A stretch of 64,000 bases of DNA, taken from assembly GCF_000204055.1 (NCBI RefSeq), contig NW_006768765.1, forward strand, positions 2,395,369-2,459,368, given 5' to 3'. Positions 1 through 11,020 of this stretch are shown piece by piece. Every line of letters starts with the position of its first letter. Positions within the stretch are counted from its first letter, which is position 1. Source of the stretch: Melampsora larici-populina 98AG31. Taxonomy: Eukaryota > Basidiomycota > Pucciniomycetes > Pucciniales > Melampsoraceae. Under the pieces are notes generated by a model. That model saw only the letters and a program-made list of their open reading frames with translations. It made no database searches and was not told the origin of the DNA. Both the position numbers and the translations under genes were made by a program.

Positions 1-575
1 TGCTTTGAAAATTGAATTTCAGATCTGAAAATTGGCTTCATAAAATAATAGATTATACACTGCATCATACATAAAGAGGAGTTGGTGTTGGATACGAAAA
101 AAAGTCGATGCCGCTGGTGTCTCTACCGACTGAGTTTACGAACTGATTAGACCCGTTGAAACGAGGGACGACGCTTCTGGCTGGTCTAGGCCCGGCCGTT
201 CTTCCGTTGTTGTTGTCTGCAATTATATGTCGCTGCGACGCGATGCTTACTGAGTTACTGCTGCGCTTCCACCGGACTCGACACTTCCTCAATTCGTCCA
301 CGCCCGCTGCTGCTCCTCTTCTCATTGCCTGCCCAATCATTGTGAGGGCGAGATACGCATGCTGCCGTCATGCGCAGTCAAAAACCTATTCGGTCAAACG
401 CAATTTGGTAGTGCACGGTGTAGGCAGGTCCAGACGTTCCAATACGCCGGCGTTGCGATTTCATAGTCGTGACCAGGACCAACGCCATTTCTTCGTCAGC
501 CAGCCCATTGCTCTGCGTTTCTCATGCGTGTAATTTGCATCTCAATCTACGGAACATGGTGTCACGAACCCTGTC
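1..575. other. no supported gene
   Basis: Open frames exist on both strands (for example minus 65-340 and plus 156-533), but none shows a recognisable domain or a convincing splice structure. The stretch may be the 5' part of the Helitron or upstream host DNA. I saw no clear Helitron 5' terminus here. Confidence 0.4.
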
Positions 576-583
576 TATATAAG
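576..583 (+). promoter_or_regulatory. TATA box for the accessory gene
   Basis: TATATAAG lies about 195 nt before the chosen ATG at 777 and is followed by a pyrimidine-rich leader, as expected for a fungal RNA polymerase II promoter. An in-frame ATG at 597 lies too close to the TATA box to be the likely start. Confidence 0.5.
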
Positions 584-776
584 ACTCCGAAGTCCAATGG
601 CAAACATGTTCAATCCTCTCCTCACTCTCTACATTACTATCTATTATACCAACACTGCAACTCATACCCCACTATCATTCTCACTGCACCTTATTATCTG
701 TCGCTCAATCCAATCCGTAGACCTTTCATTCCGTTCCACTTATCCGGCCATTACTTCAATACCGAATCCTAACGAC

Positions 777-1940
777 ATGGTTGCCAATGCAAATGCAAGC
801 GCTAACTCTACTTCACACCCTGTTCGAGTAAACTTCTTTGGCCAAGCCGGTGTCGAGGTACTGTCGTTTCCGCTATGCTGGGTACACGTGCTGTTGCTTA
901 TCCAATTTTACTCATCTCAATTTTCCAGGCTGCATCTCTTTTGATTAATTCTAAGGGCTTCGTCTCTTCTCACGCATCAATTGCGACCTCCGGCATGAAC
1001 GGAGGGTCACCATTCGCCAATCCTATTCGTTTAACTTCCTATGGCACGACTACTGACGCTGTTAAACCCAATTGCGTCTACTCAATGACTTGCAAATTGA
1101 TTGGAACTAATAATGACGTTGACGACCACCTTCACTTCGAGAACTCTTCTCGCATTGACCTTGGGGAAGTTGCGAAGTTTTCAGAGGATTTTGCTGAGGA
1201 TCTCATGGACAAGACTGTTATGATTGCGTTGGGTTATGTGACTGCGCGCGAGACTGTCAAAGATCCAGCCTACAAAGGCAAATCCACCGTCGTAATCACT
1301 CTACAATCCCAAGACTATGATCCTTTGGTAAGCAAATGCAGTTCTTCCGCGCAGTCAATTATAATATTGATTGCACTCTGTTTCGCAGACAAAGATCCCT
1401 GTGACTTGGTATACCAAGCACCACATTCCTCCAGTTCGCAACATGGAAAAAGCACAAAACATTTGCCAAGTTGGTCGAGAAGTGCAGTTGGTAGGTGCAA
1501 TCAAAGACTATGATGGGGTCAACTTCATGTGGGAACCCGAAGTACGTGCAAATGCAATCACGACCCGTTTCCTTTCACTGACAGTACTGTTTAGGTGTCG
1601 GCCATCAGTCGATGCACAGGCGATGCTCCCAGCCTAGCCGATAAGATCATCAACAAACCTGGAACGCCCAAAGGCGGCCGAGTCCCATTAACTTTGTACG
1701 TTTTCCCGTTTTCGTGCATTGACATCCTGCTTACTAATTTAATGCTATAGACGACGAAACAAAGCTAGCACCGTCGCCAGTACATCGGCGGTTAGTCTCG
1801 ACGGGCCGCCAGGCGATGCACAAACTTCTAGCCAAGGCGCTGCGACTGACGGAACCGTTCTCCAGGAAGAAAAAGACGAGAATGCATCCATCACCGAGAC
1901 CGCTGACCATTCCTCTCCGTTGAAACGTTGCTGTGGCTGA
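777..1940 (+). CDS. Helitron-linked accessory protein, OB-fold-like, unknown function
   Basis: Five predicted exons (777-857, 929-1327, 1389-1541, 1595-1695, 1751-1940) with introns of 53-71 nt keep one frame and give 307 aa. I do not recognise the family. Residues 1-20 are Asn/Ala/Ser-rich. Residues ~75-215 alternate hydrophobic and polar residues in a strand-rich pattern with several blocks such as TVMIALGYVTARE and REVQLVGAIKDYD, which resembles the OB folds of RPA-type single-strand DNA-binding proteins. The C-terminus (~240-307) is a low-complexity Ser/Thr/Asp/Glu tail ending Lys-Arg-Cys-Cys-Gly. It sits upstream of the Rep-helicase gene on the same strand. RPA-like genes are known passengers of Helitrons in other kingdoms, which makes a DNA-binding role plausible but unproven. 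An alternative is a captured host gene. Confidence 0.7.
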
Positions 1941-2529
1941 TGTTTTATGCGTTAAGCTTATTTGCCCATTTCATGAGCCTCCGTAAAGATCAAATTGTCT
2001 GAAGCGATCCTCTGCTCAACATATGCTACAATGATTGTATGCCGCTATTGCGAATCTGTTGTATTGTGTCATCCATTCTCATTTAAAGCCTAATGTTTTC
2101 CTCTCCCCCTCTCTAACTGACTTCTCATCCGTTGCAATTATCATTATCGTGTTCTTCATCCATCATTATTGAATTTGCCTCGCGCTTTGCGATAACTCGC
2201 TTGCTCACTACTCATCGCACGCGGATCTTCTGCACGGCATCGGTAGTATGCCATTAGTGTAGAAGAGGACCCAAACCAGCTGAATAGGAAGTTTGCGTAG
2301 AGAAATTGTAAAGAGAGACACATGTACCGAACGTTTCAGCCCCGCACGATAGCTACCCGTAATGACATCAGCGCTTTTGGGTCAACAATGTTTCTTAACC
2401 TTTGGAATATCTGTCATCTTCTCAACGCCGAGACTGTCTTATCTCAATGCCACAACTCGCAGTCCGAGCCCAATGGGAGAATAACGAGAACTCTATTCTG
2501 TTACGATTTTGAAATGAAATCCCGCATAG
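1941..2529 (+). other. spacer before Rep-helicase; possible missing 5' exon
   Basis: Contains the 3' flank of the preceding gene and the promoter and 5' part of the helicase gene. The helicase reading frame is closed by TGA at 2510-2512, so an upstream exon with the true start probably lies between about 2320 and 2510. I could not choose it by eye. Confidence 0.4.
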
Positions 2530-5500
2530 ACTCGGTGATTGTAACGACGTATGTTCAACGTGCGACGCATTGCATTGGACCAAGGAGAGGACTCAGGATA
2601 CGGCAAACATTGGTCCCTCCACATATCCTACGTGTTGCCAAAGTGGGAAAGTTCTTCTGCCAGAACACTATTTCAATTTTCCGCCTGTTCCCGAGTTTTT
2701 ACAAAAATTGTATACTGGCGACGATGCACGTAAGTAAACAGCGTTTGTGATTGGTGTGAATCGTATTAATTTATGCCTTTCCTGTCAATAGGCAGCAAGA
2801 ATTTTCAACAGAATATTCGAGCCTATAACAACTGTTTATCTTTCACATCTCTTGGTGCCGAAGTCAATCACACAGTTGACGGACCCGACGGGGTGCGATG
2901 TTTCAAAATCCAGGGTGCATTATATCACGACATGGGTCTTATGTTACCAAGGCCCGGAAGTGACCCAGCCTTTGCACAAATTTACGTGCTGAGTAATCAG
3001 CTCGAGAACGAGGCTGCACACCAAAAGTCCATGTCTCGGTCGAAGGACCTCGAAGAGGATATCATCGCCAAAATTCAAGAATTCATGTATGATTACAACC
3101 CTTACGCAAGGCAATTCAAAATGGCAGAGCAAATACTTCAAGAATCACCAACGAAATCGATCTCTCTGAAATTGAAATCTATTCCGCCGACCGCGGCCGG
3201 CGCTGAAGGTCACGATCTACGTACCTATTGTCGGCCTACAACTGAAGAGGTAGCTATGATTGTCGCCGGTGGTGGCGACGTTGGCGAGAGAGATCGCGAC
3301 CTTATACTTCATAGTGAAAATGGCACCTGGGAAAGAGTCTCTGAGCGGCACACAGGTTATCTGCCTTTACGTTATCCGGTGCTGTTCCCCTGGGGACAGG
3401 TTGGCTACGACGAGTACTACCGAGTACCTACGCCGAATAGTGAGTTGAATAATGCAATTGTTTTTACACGCTGCTGACGCTGAATTGGCAATGACAGACG
3501 ACGGAGATACTGTTACTTCTTTGCAATGGTTTGCATATCTTCTCTTCCAGCGCGGAGATGAGTTTTCGCCTATACTCGCCTCAAGAATGCTACTACAAGA
3601 GTTCTCTATCGATTTGTATGCGTGCGTCGAGAATCAAAGACTCCGTTGGTTTAGGCTGAATCAGGATGTACTCTACGCCGAGCTCTACTCTGGAGCCAAA
3701 GAATCTCTTGGCAGGAACGATGTTAAGATTGGAAGGCGTGTTATTCTACCAGCTGGACACATTGGGGGAGCCCGAAATATGGTACAACTTTATCATGACG
3801 CAATGGCGCTGGTCCGCCACTTTGGCCAACCGTCATATTTCATCACAATGACGGCAAATGACAACTGGTCCGAAATTCAATCTCAATTGGCGTTTGGGCA
3901 GACCGCGATGGATCGCCCCGACATCATGACACGGGTCTTCCAATTGAAAATGAAGGCGATGATGCGATGTGTCACTAAAGATGGCCGGCTTGGCACCTGT
4001 CTTTCACACGTCCGAACAATTGAATTTCAGGGTCGAGGTCGCCCTCACGTTCACTTCATTCCAATCATGGAACCTGCCTCATGCCCACGAACTCCGGATG
4101 CAGTTGACTTGGTTGTACAAGCAGAAATCCCGGACCGCGACGCCGAACCCGATTTGTGGGCCATTGTCACAAAATCGATGTTGCATGGACCGTGCAAGGT
4201 CGATGGGAGCTGTTGGCGCAACGGAAAATGCCGGTTTGGTTTTCCAAAAGAGTACGCTGAAGAAACGACAATGACAGATGACACCTACCCCAATTATCGT
4301 CGACGCAACAATGGACGAACCTTTGTTAAGGCGGGGTACACTTACACTAATCGCGATGTCGCGCCTTATAATCCGTACCTGCTGTTGCGATTCAACTGTC
4401 ACATAAATGTTGAAGTGGCATCAAGCATGCAGTCCTTGAAATATCTATATAAGTACATTACCAAGGGGCACGACCGTGCCGCTTTGTCAATAACCGCCGA
4501 GAACGAAATCGATACCTATGTGGATGGTCGAACGCTGACTGGCACAGAAGGTTAGTGCCAGGTTGAACATTCGTGAATCGAGCAAGATTGCTCATTTGTA
4601 TGATTAACTCCGACAGCGTGCTGGAGGCTGTTTGAATTTTGGATGTCATCGCGCTTCCCAGCAGTGCAAAAATTGGCAGTCCATTTGCCTCGCGAGAATA
4701 CCGTGTACTTCAAAAACAAGTGGTCGCTGAAAAACCAAATGGCGTCAGGCAAAGCAGCAAGAACAACGCTGACAGAGTTCTTCGTGTTATGCAAACGGGA
4801 CGCAAAGATCAAAGGAGGCAAGGAAAGTGTCAAAACGTTGACGTACCCTGAAATTGTCGACAATTTTTCGTGGGACAAGGATCAGAAGCGTTGGAAACTT
4901 CGCGTCCAAAGTTCGAAAACCATCCCACGTGTTTACTACGCCAGCCTCGGCCAGGGGGAGCAATACTTCATGCGGTTGCTGCTTATGCACGTAAAAGGAC
5001 CGACATCATTTGACGATTTGCGAACTGTCGATGGAGTCATCCACCCAACGTACAATTTGGCCGCTGTGGCGCAAGGTTTACTCTTAAACGACGACCACTA
5101 CATTGCAGCGATGGACGAATGCGCCAGAGTGCACAGTGCGTATCAACTCCGAGCGATGTTTGCAATCATCCTAAAGTTCGGACCGCCGGCCGATCCACTT
5201 AAAATTTGGAATCAATTTGCCGTGTATCTATGTGACGATTGCAAATATGCAATGTTGCAATACCATCCAATGGAGCTTCCGACCGAAGAAATGGTTACGG
5301 CGTTAGGGCTTTGTCGAATGGCTGTTGCGCTGGAGGAAGTAAGCATGACGTTACTGGGAGCAGGGCTGCCCCAACCGAATAAATTCATTTTAAGGTCATA
5401 CTCGGCGTTGATAGACCTGGACGAAGAAGACGAAGTTACTGCCGAAGAAAGTGAAACAATATTGGAAGGTTCCCTCGATTTGATGAACAACGACCAACTT

Positions 5501-6910
5501 GAAATCTTTCGAAAAATCAAACACGACATCGCTACACAAAGCGCTACCTTGCACTTCTTGGATGGACCGGGGGGGACTGGAAAGACGTTTTTGTTAAATG
5601 CCATTTTGCACTATTGTAACGCGTTGGGACACGAAGTTGCAGCCGTCGCCTCTTCGGGTATAGTGGCTCTTATTCTACTCAAAGGTATAACCGCACATTC
5701 GTGCTTCAAAATACCTATCAATGCGGACGACAATTCAAGATGCAAGCTGTCAGGTCGGGACGCGTTGAGTAAACGACTCACCTCGCTGAGACTGATAGTC
5801 TGGGATGAAATTTCGATGCAAAATAAAGCGGACATCCACTGTGTCGACCGCGCTCTACGCGAGCTTCGAGGTACAGACACTGCCTTTGGTGGTATAATGG
5901 TCCTCTTCTCGGGCGACTTTCGGCAAACACTGCCGGTAGTTCCTAGAGGCACAATCGGCGCCCAGGCGGAAGCTTCTTTGCGATGTTCCTATCTATGGAA
6001 CACTTTGAAACGGCACCGTTTGACTCTCAACGTTCGTCTAACCAGTGCGAACGTAACCTCCGACGTCGCGAATCGCAACATTGAGTATGGACAATGGTTG
6101 TTACAAGTAGGTTCAGGAGAATTACAATCTGAGACCGAAGAAGATATTACGCTTCAACATATTGCGCACAAAACAGTCCCATCAACAAAAACCTACGATG
6201 AAGAAGTGGCATTAAGTTTGTACAGTGAAGCGAATTCTTTGATTGAAGAGGGACGATGGGCTGACCTCGGGACGTACTACGGGGAGCGATGCATCATCAC
6301 ACCTTTAAACAAATACGTAGCGAACGTCAATGACAAAGTCATGGATCACTTGAGAGGTGAAGTATTTTACTCCGACTCCATCGATTCTAATGACGATGCT
6401 ACGACGTGCGAACCTTTATCACCCGAAATGCTGAATAGCTTTATAGTGCCAAATTTTCCGGTGCATTCTTTGAGGTTGAAAGCCGGTATGCCAATCATAT
6501 TACTGCGCAACCTGAACATGAAACGAGGCCTATGTAATGGAACGAGAATGGTCGTTACCCACGTCGGGCGAAGAATACTATCATGTCGGATTATAACGGG
6601 AAGCCGAGTGGGCGACTTAGTGACCTTGCCAAGGATCAATTTGCACCATACAGGAGGGTCATCGTGCCCACTCCCTTTCTATAGGTTCCAATACCCGATT
6701 GCTCCAGCTTTTTGCATGACTGTCAACAAGTCACAAGGGCAAAGTGTCAATAACGTTGTGGTTTTTTTACCAAGTCCAGTGTTTTCCCAAGGACAACTCT
6801 ATGTCGCGCTGTCGAGATGCACACGCGCTGATAAAATTATGGTCTGCATGTCAAAGGACATCAAAAATGCAGAGACTAAAAATATCGTATTCCATGAAGT
6901 GTTATTGTAA
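2530..6910 (+). CDS. Helitron Rep/PIF1-family helicase (RepHel)
   Basis: The multifunctional Helitron transposase: an HUH nickase starts rolling-circle transposition and a PIF1 helicase unwinds the DNA. Predicted exons are ~2530-2729, 2792-3439, 3498-4550 and 4617-6910, with introns of 58-66 nt and consistent phases, giving about 1,400 aa. The start codon was not resolved. Visible features in order: a Cys-rich N-terminal segment (CSTCDALHW); the Rep HUH motif GRGRPHVHF near 4034; the tyrosine motif YLYKYITKG near 4440; Walker A GPGGTGKT near 5560; Walker B WDEIS near 5800; GDFRQTLP near 5915; and a UvrD/PIF1-like C-terminus with VNKSQGQS and LYVALSRC ending about 30 residues before the stop. 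The two tyrosines (Y..Y) expected for Helitron Rep are present. I saw no frameshift or stop in these exons, so the gene may be active. Confidence 0.92.
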
Positions 6911-7423
6911 TTACCGTATCGCTGTTTTGTGTTTGTAGGCAAATAAAATGCACAGTGTTGTCAAACTGCCGGTCGCAAGCTATCTGTGCCTGAGTATACA
7001 TTGTGATCGCGACGCAATGAATGAATGACGTCTGTTATTTGCCGCAAAATACGAGATGGCAATGATTGACGGGCCAAAACGGCAGATGGTGGGATGACTC
7101 AAAATCGACGAGCCCCAACCAATGCTTTGAGCCAAGAAGCAAATCGCAGCACTCAGTGATTGATGTCAATGGCAGTCAGTTGCTCGCCGTGTGTCGCATG
7201 TGGCGGATGGCTGATGGCCGGGCAGTTCGCGGCAATGCAGGCCGCTGGAATACGGATCATAGAGATCATCTCCTATGGAAAATGGCTGCAACGAATGCAC
7301 GATGGATTACGAAATAAATATAAAAAAGCTATCAAACAACATAGAACATTGAAGCACTTTAATCCCAATAAGCAGACAAAACAAATACAACTGATTTCGA
7401 CACGAGCATAATTTGCGCCAACC
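6911..7423 (+). other. spacer inside Helitron
   Basis: Follows the helicase stop and precedes the second accessory gene. A short open frame (7160-7411) has no recognisable motif. An AT-rich stretch before 7424 may hold the promoter of the next gene. Confidence 0.4.
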
Positions 7424-8242
7424 ATGACAATTTTGGAAGGGATAAGACGATACGAACAAATGCCTTTACGCTGCACAGGAATTTTCAAATTGAGTGACGA
7501 GGTAAGCAATCTATACCACTTCGGGTTCATCACCAGCGCTGATATTGTGTGTAGATTATTGGATTTCGCAGGAGGGACCAGATCCGCGTAGGGTATCGAT
7601 CAGAAGCAATCGTTGAGGGGGGGTTGATCACTCATATTCCATTTGCAATCATAGACGAGAGCGGTGAAAAGATGTTAAAGTTGTCGCAGTACTACAAGCT
7701 TGATGGCGAGATTGTCATGGACAATTTCACAGCGCAGCAGAGATTGTTTCTGCACCGCGACTCAGTGGTTGCGATCAACGAACAGCGTCTTGAACCCGTT
7801 GACCGTATTGGGGTGATCACCTTTATCGGCAAAGGAACGGTGATTTCGACCAAAGAAGTAAAAGCGACGAGTGGGGAAGAGGGTTTCAGCGTAGCACGTC
7901 TTCAGCACCGCCAGTGGGATATGACGGTATGTGTCAAACAGTTGTATTGAATGTTTACGAGTTTGCTGACGGACGAGTGCAGGCGTTGACATGGGTGGAT
8001 TTCACAGCGGAATACGTATACGATCTAGAGGCGTTGGGCGAGGACAAAGCGGCGCTGATTGCTAAGGACAATGTGGTGCAGTTGACCGGACAGGGAAGCA
8101 GTTGGTCGGATTGGCACGGAGGCTGGATCATCATGGTGAGTGCGGAATCGCTCCTACTGGGATGGTGAGCTAACATCCGACGCAGGTTACCAATGTTTCG
8201 TTAGTTCGGAGCGGTGTTGTACGAGGAGCGTGTATAGCATAA
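7424..8242 (+). CDS. second Helitron-linked accessory protein, OB-fold-like
   Basis: Four predicted exons (7424-7501, 7555-7926, 7983-8135, 8186-8242) with 50-56-nt introns, all phase 0, give 219 aa. No family is recognised. The middle of the protein has strand-like blocks, for example DRIGVITFIGKGTVIS (about residues 100-115) and VQLTGQG...WIIMVTNVSLV near the C-terminus. Both resemble strand pairs of OB folds. The start ATG at 7424 follows an ACC context and gives the only frame that joins cleanly to exon 2 (acceptor TAG at 7552-7554). It lies downstream of the helicase on the same strand and within 1.2 kb of the Helitron 3' end. It may cooperate with the protein at 777-1940, for example as paired single-strand DNA-binding proteins. 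That is inference. Confidence 0.65.
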
Positions 8243-8894
8243 TGGCGGTGGCAAGGGAGCCAGATGGCAGGGCTGCGATAGTGATAGTAATTATACGTGC
8301 AATGAAATGAGTAGTTTGCAATACCGAGTGTAGCAAATGAGCGACGCTGAGATCCGTGAGAACGCTGTGGGAGAGGCTGTGAAGTGAAGATTGTGTGATG
8401 ACGTGTGCTGCGGCTGTGAGTGGTGCACATGGCAGTCCTTGAGATGACAGCTAATCAGAACGCCGCCGTCAGCGCACTATGAGAGTGGGGCGGCCGTAGC
8501 GTGCAGAACCGCTAATCAGGCTTCAAAGTTAGCCGAGAGACACGAAGATGACGTCGGCGCCCGATGACAACGGTACAGTAATTCGAAAGGCAGACACTTT
8601 CTGCTGATCAAAAAGACTTCTAATTTCGAATCAACACTGTCAACAATAGCGGAGCGTCAATTGACACCTGGGTAAGTGAAAACTTTAGGGAGGCGAAACT
8701 TTGGTGGATAGGGCTAACGTGTGGCAGTATTACAGCATCGAAATATCGTAGACGTCAAAAAAGTAGATCCGGCGCAAAAATACAAGATTTTTTAGCAATC
8801 GACAATTGGAATCATTGTTGTAAGTTTTACATATTTCAATGTGAATGAGCAGCGCATCGAACAATGGTACTAATGGTGTCGTTAAGTCAGTCAT
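8243..8894. other. non-coding stretch in Helitron
   Basis: Nothing recognisable. Frames on both strands are short and contain no motif. Confidence 0.4.
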
Positions 8895-9098
8895 ATGTCC
8901 TTGACGTCGAACATAATCAATGCGAGAGGTGGGAAAATGGGAATACGGAGCATGCCCGTGAACAATGAGCTCGGGCGCATTCGCGAAACAATGGTTATAG
9001 GAGGGAAGTTGTACTTTAAGACCGTCGAGTATCAATCGCGAGGCGCGCCGCACGTCATGTGGGTACTCTGTGGGCCTAGCCGAGGAGTAATACGTTGA
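8895..9098 (+). pseudogene. Rep-like HUH motif fragment
   Basis: A 67-residue open frame contains KTVEYQSRGAPHVMW, which aligns with the HUH region of the Rep domain in the same element (RTIEFQGRGRPHVHF). The second metal-binding histidine is replaced by Met, so this is probably a dead remnant of a different Rep. Residues before the motif do not match the nearby Rep. It could be a fragment captured from another Helitron, or a short internal regulatory copy. Confidence 0.45.
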
Positions 9099-9338
9099 TC
9101 TGCGAAAGCAATGTCTCATGTAGTCGTCTGCTTGGATACGGGACTAGACTTTATATGGCGATGAATAAGCATTGAAGTGTCAACGTTTAGGCAGAGATCA
9201 ATGTGCAATGTATTGTAAATTGTCATTCGGTGCTGGAAATTGACGGAATGGGTATCTTGACTATGTATGCGTTGGATTGCGAAACTACGAATCGCCATTG
9301 AGCAATTGATGCACAACGGGACGTTGGGAGGACCGAAA

Positions 9339-9366
9339 GGGCGGCGGGCCGCCCCCGAAGCTCTAG
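9339..9366 (+). other. Helitron 3' terminus: GC hairpin plus CTAG
   Basis: Positions 9339-9354 form a 7-bp perfect GC stem (GGGCGGC/GCCGCCC) with a 2-nt loop. CTAG ends at 9366 and is followed by T. The hairpin just upstream of CTRR is the standard transposition terminator of Helitrons. Confidence 0.7.
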
Positions 9367-9494
9367 TAATCTATTAATTTCTAATGTATTTGTAAAAGCT
9401 GAAAGCTATACCAAACGGGGCCTCGAAGGGGGGGCCAATTTGAGTAAAATCCTTCCCTTTTCAAATTTCAAATTTCAATTGTTATACAATCTTC

Positions 9495-9585
9495 ATATAC
9501 GCTTTACCAGACAGTGAACCGGTCAACAAGAGGTCAATAGAATTTTAGTTGACCTCTTTGGTTGACTGTTTGGTAAGGCGTATAT
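9495..9585. repeat. imperfect foldback ~90 nt
   Basis: The arms ATACGCTTTACCAGACAG and the facing CTGTTTGGTAAGGCGTAT fold back across a loop containing GAGGTCAA/TTGACCTC. The hairpin overlaps the outer edge of the left inverted repeat of the next element. Confidence 0.6.
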
Positions 9586-11020
9586 ACGGAAGCCGTGACG
9601 TGAAGTGACCGCCACCGGTTTTTCAAAACTTTGGTTTTCGGTTTTCGGTTTTTGGTTTTTGGAATTTGGGCATTTCCTTCAATTTTCGATACACACCACG
9701 GGCTACCATCACCGAGAACACCAACTGACACCATCACCACCACCAAGGGTTTATTCCACACTCGTATTTTCACTCAGCACCCACCACCGAGCATTTTTGT
9801 CCACATCTGTCTTTTCACCACCAGCTAGCTACCAACATCACCAACCACCACCGAGCTATTTTTTCACACTTGTCTTTTCACCAATCTAGCTATCACCACC
9901 ACCACCCAGCTCAAGTATCTTTTATCAAAGTCCAGACTTGTTTTAATTATCACTCACTCAATCAACTTGGTATCATTTACAGTCAATAAACTTGTAATCA
10001 ACTTGGTATTATTTACAGTCACAAATCACCTTACCCCTCAATCAATCAACAACCTTTCTGATCAAAGAAACTGTTGGTTTTCCAAATAGGTTGAATTTTG
10101 AGGAGGTGATTGTCAAGATCAACCTCAATTGTTTGAGAACTCAGAATAATCAAAAATACCTGGCATACATTTTTTAAAACAGCCTCATGATTGAAATGTC
10201 GTAAGTTGTGTAAAACTATCAATAAGTAAGTGATACAAACTGTGAAATGATCAGGTTCCAGATTGTAATCACCATGATTTGTGATTATACTCTTTGCAAT
10301 TCAAAGATACTTATGTAAATTTTTTGTTCAGATGAGGGCCAGCCAATTCAGCATCTTGATGTGTAGTTAGTGTAAGAATTAATGGATCGATAAGAAGTTA
10401 AAGAAGAAACTTCAAAGGTGAACACAATGAGTGTTGGATAAGAGCTTTCAGAGTTAGTTGTGATGTGTAGTAGGATCGAGTGGATCAATTTTTTGTTGAG
10501 ATAAGAGCAAGCCGATGGATCTTTTTGATGCGATGGGTAGTTTAAACATTAGTGGTTCGATATGAAGTTGACGAAGAAATTTAAAAGGTTAACACAACAG
10601 GTGTTGAGATAAGAGCTCCCCAATTCGACTGTGATGTGTAGTAGGATCTATTAGTTTAATTTGAACTACAATACTTTGGTATCGATTGATACGATTGAAG
10701 TTGATAAGATTTGAGATGTGGTTTGATTCAATATTGAGTCAAAGTCTGGATATTTGAAGGCACAAGAGTTGAATCGGTCGAGCAATTTGACCGACTCACT
10801 GTAAATTGAGAGGGAGGCATGGTTGCTTTTCAAAATTCTTCTTCTCCCTTGGTGGTGGTGATGGTGTCAGTTGGTGTTCTCGGTGATGGTAGCCCGTGGT
10901 GTGTATCGAAAATTGAAGGAAATGCCCAAATTCCAAAAAGCAAAAACCGAAAACAGAAAACCGAAGTTTTGAAAAACCGGTGGCGGTCACTTCACGTCAC
11001 GGCTTCCGTACGTATAACCA
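9571..11020. mobile_element. non-autonomous DNA element with ~175-bp terminal inverted repeats
   Basis: The left arm 9571-9749 and right arm 10846-11020 are nearly identical inverted copies (CACGTCACGGCTTCCGTA at the right outer end, the CACCACCAAGGG side inward). The interior is non-coding: a CACCAC-rich degenerate repeat at 9700-9910 and an AT-rich core with a diverged tandem duplication. No transposase is present. A short match, AAAAGCTGAAAG (9393-9404), recurs inverted at 11025-11036, so the original element may have been slightly longer, with the 9412-9570 foldback inserted in its left arm. The superfamily is unknown and I saw no target duplication. Confidence 0.6.
10320..10655 (+). repeat. 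diverged tandem duplication, ~168-bp unit
   Basis: Two units, from about 10320 and 10489, share ordered blocks: TTTTTTGTT, AGCCGAT/AGCCAAT, GGATCGATA/GGTTCGATA, AAGAAGAAA, AACACAA, GATAAGAGCT and TGATGTGTAGTAGGATC. It lies inside the TIR element. Confidence 0.6.

Larger units (their letters stand above)
1..9366 (+). mobile_element. Helitron (rolling-circle transposon), left end not identified
   Basis: A rolling-circle DNA transposon. The core is the Rep/PIF1-helicase gene at 2530-6910. Two other spliced genes lie on the same strand on either side (777-1940 and 7424-8242). The 3' end is supported by a GC hairpin at 9339-9354 followed 8 nt later by CTAG (9363-9366) and a host T, as expected for a Helitron CTRR terminus inserted between A and T. 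No TC-type 5' terminus could be assigned, so the element may begin anywhere left of 777 or outside the window. Assigning the two accessory genes to the element is an inference from position and shared orientation. The helicase frame is intact over its main exons, so the copy could be recent or autonomous. Confidence 0.75.

Noticed and set aside
8730..9119. 129-codon minus frame
   Set aside because: It lies antisense to the Rep-like fragment and shows no domain.
9605..9889. 94-codon + frame with Phe/His/Pro-rich sequence
   Set aside because: It lies mostly inside the inverted repeat of a non-coding element and mirrors the frame in the right-hand copy.
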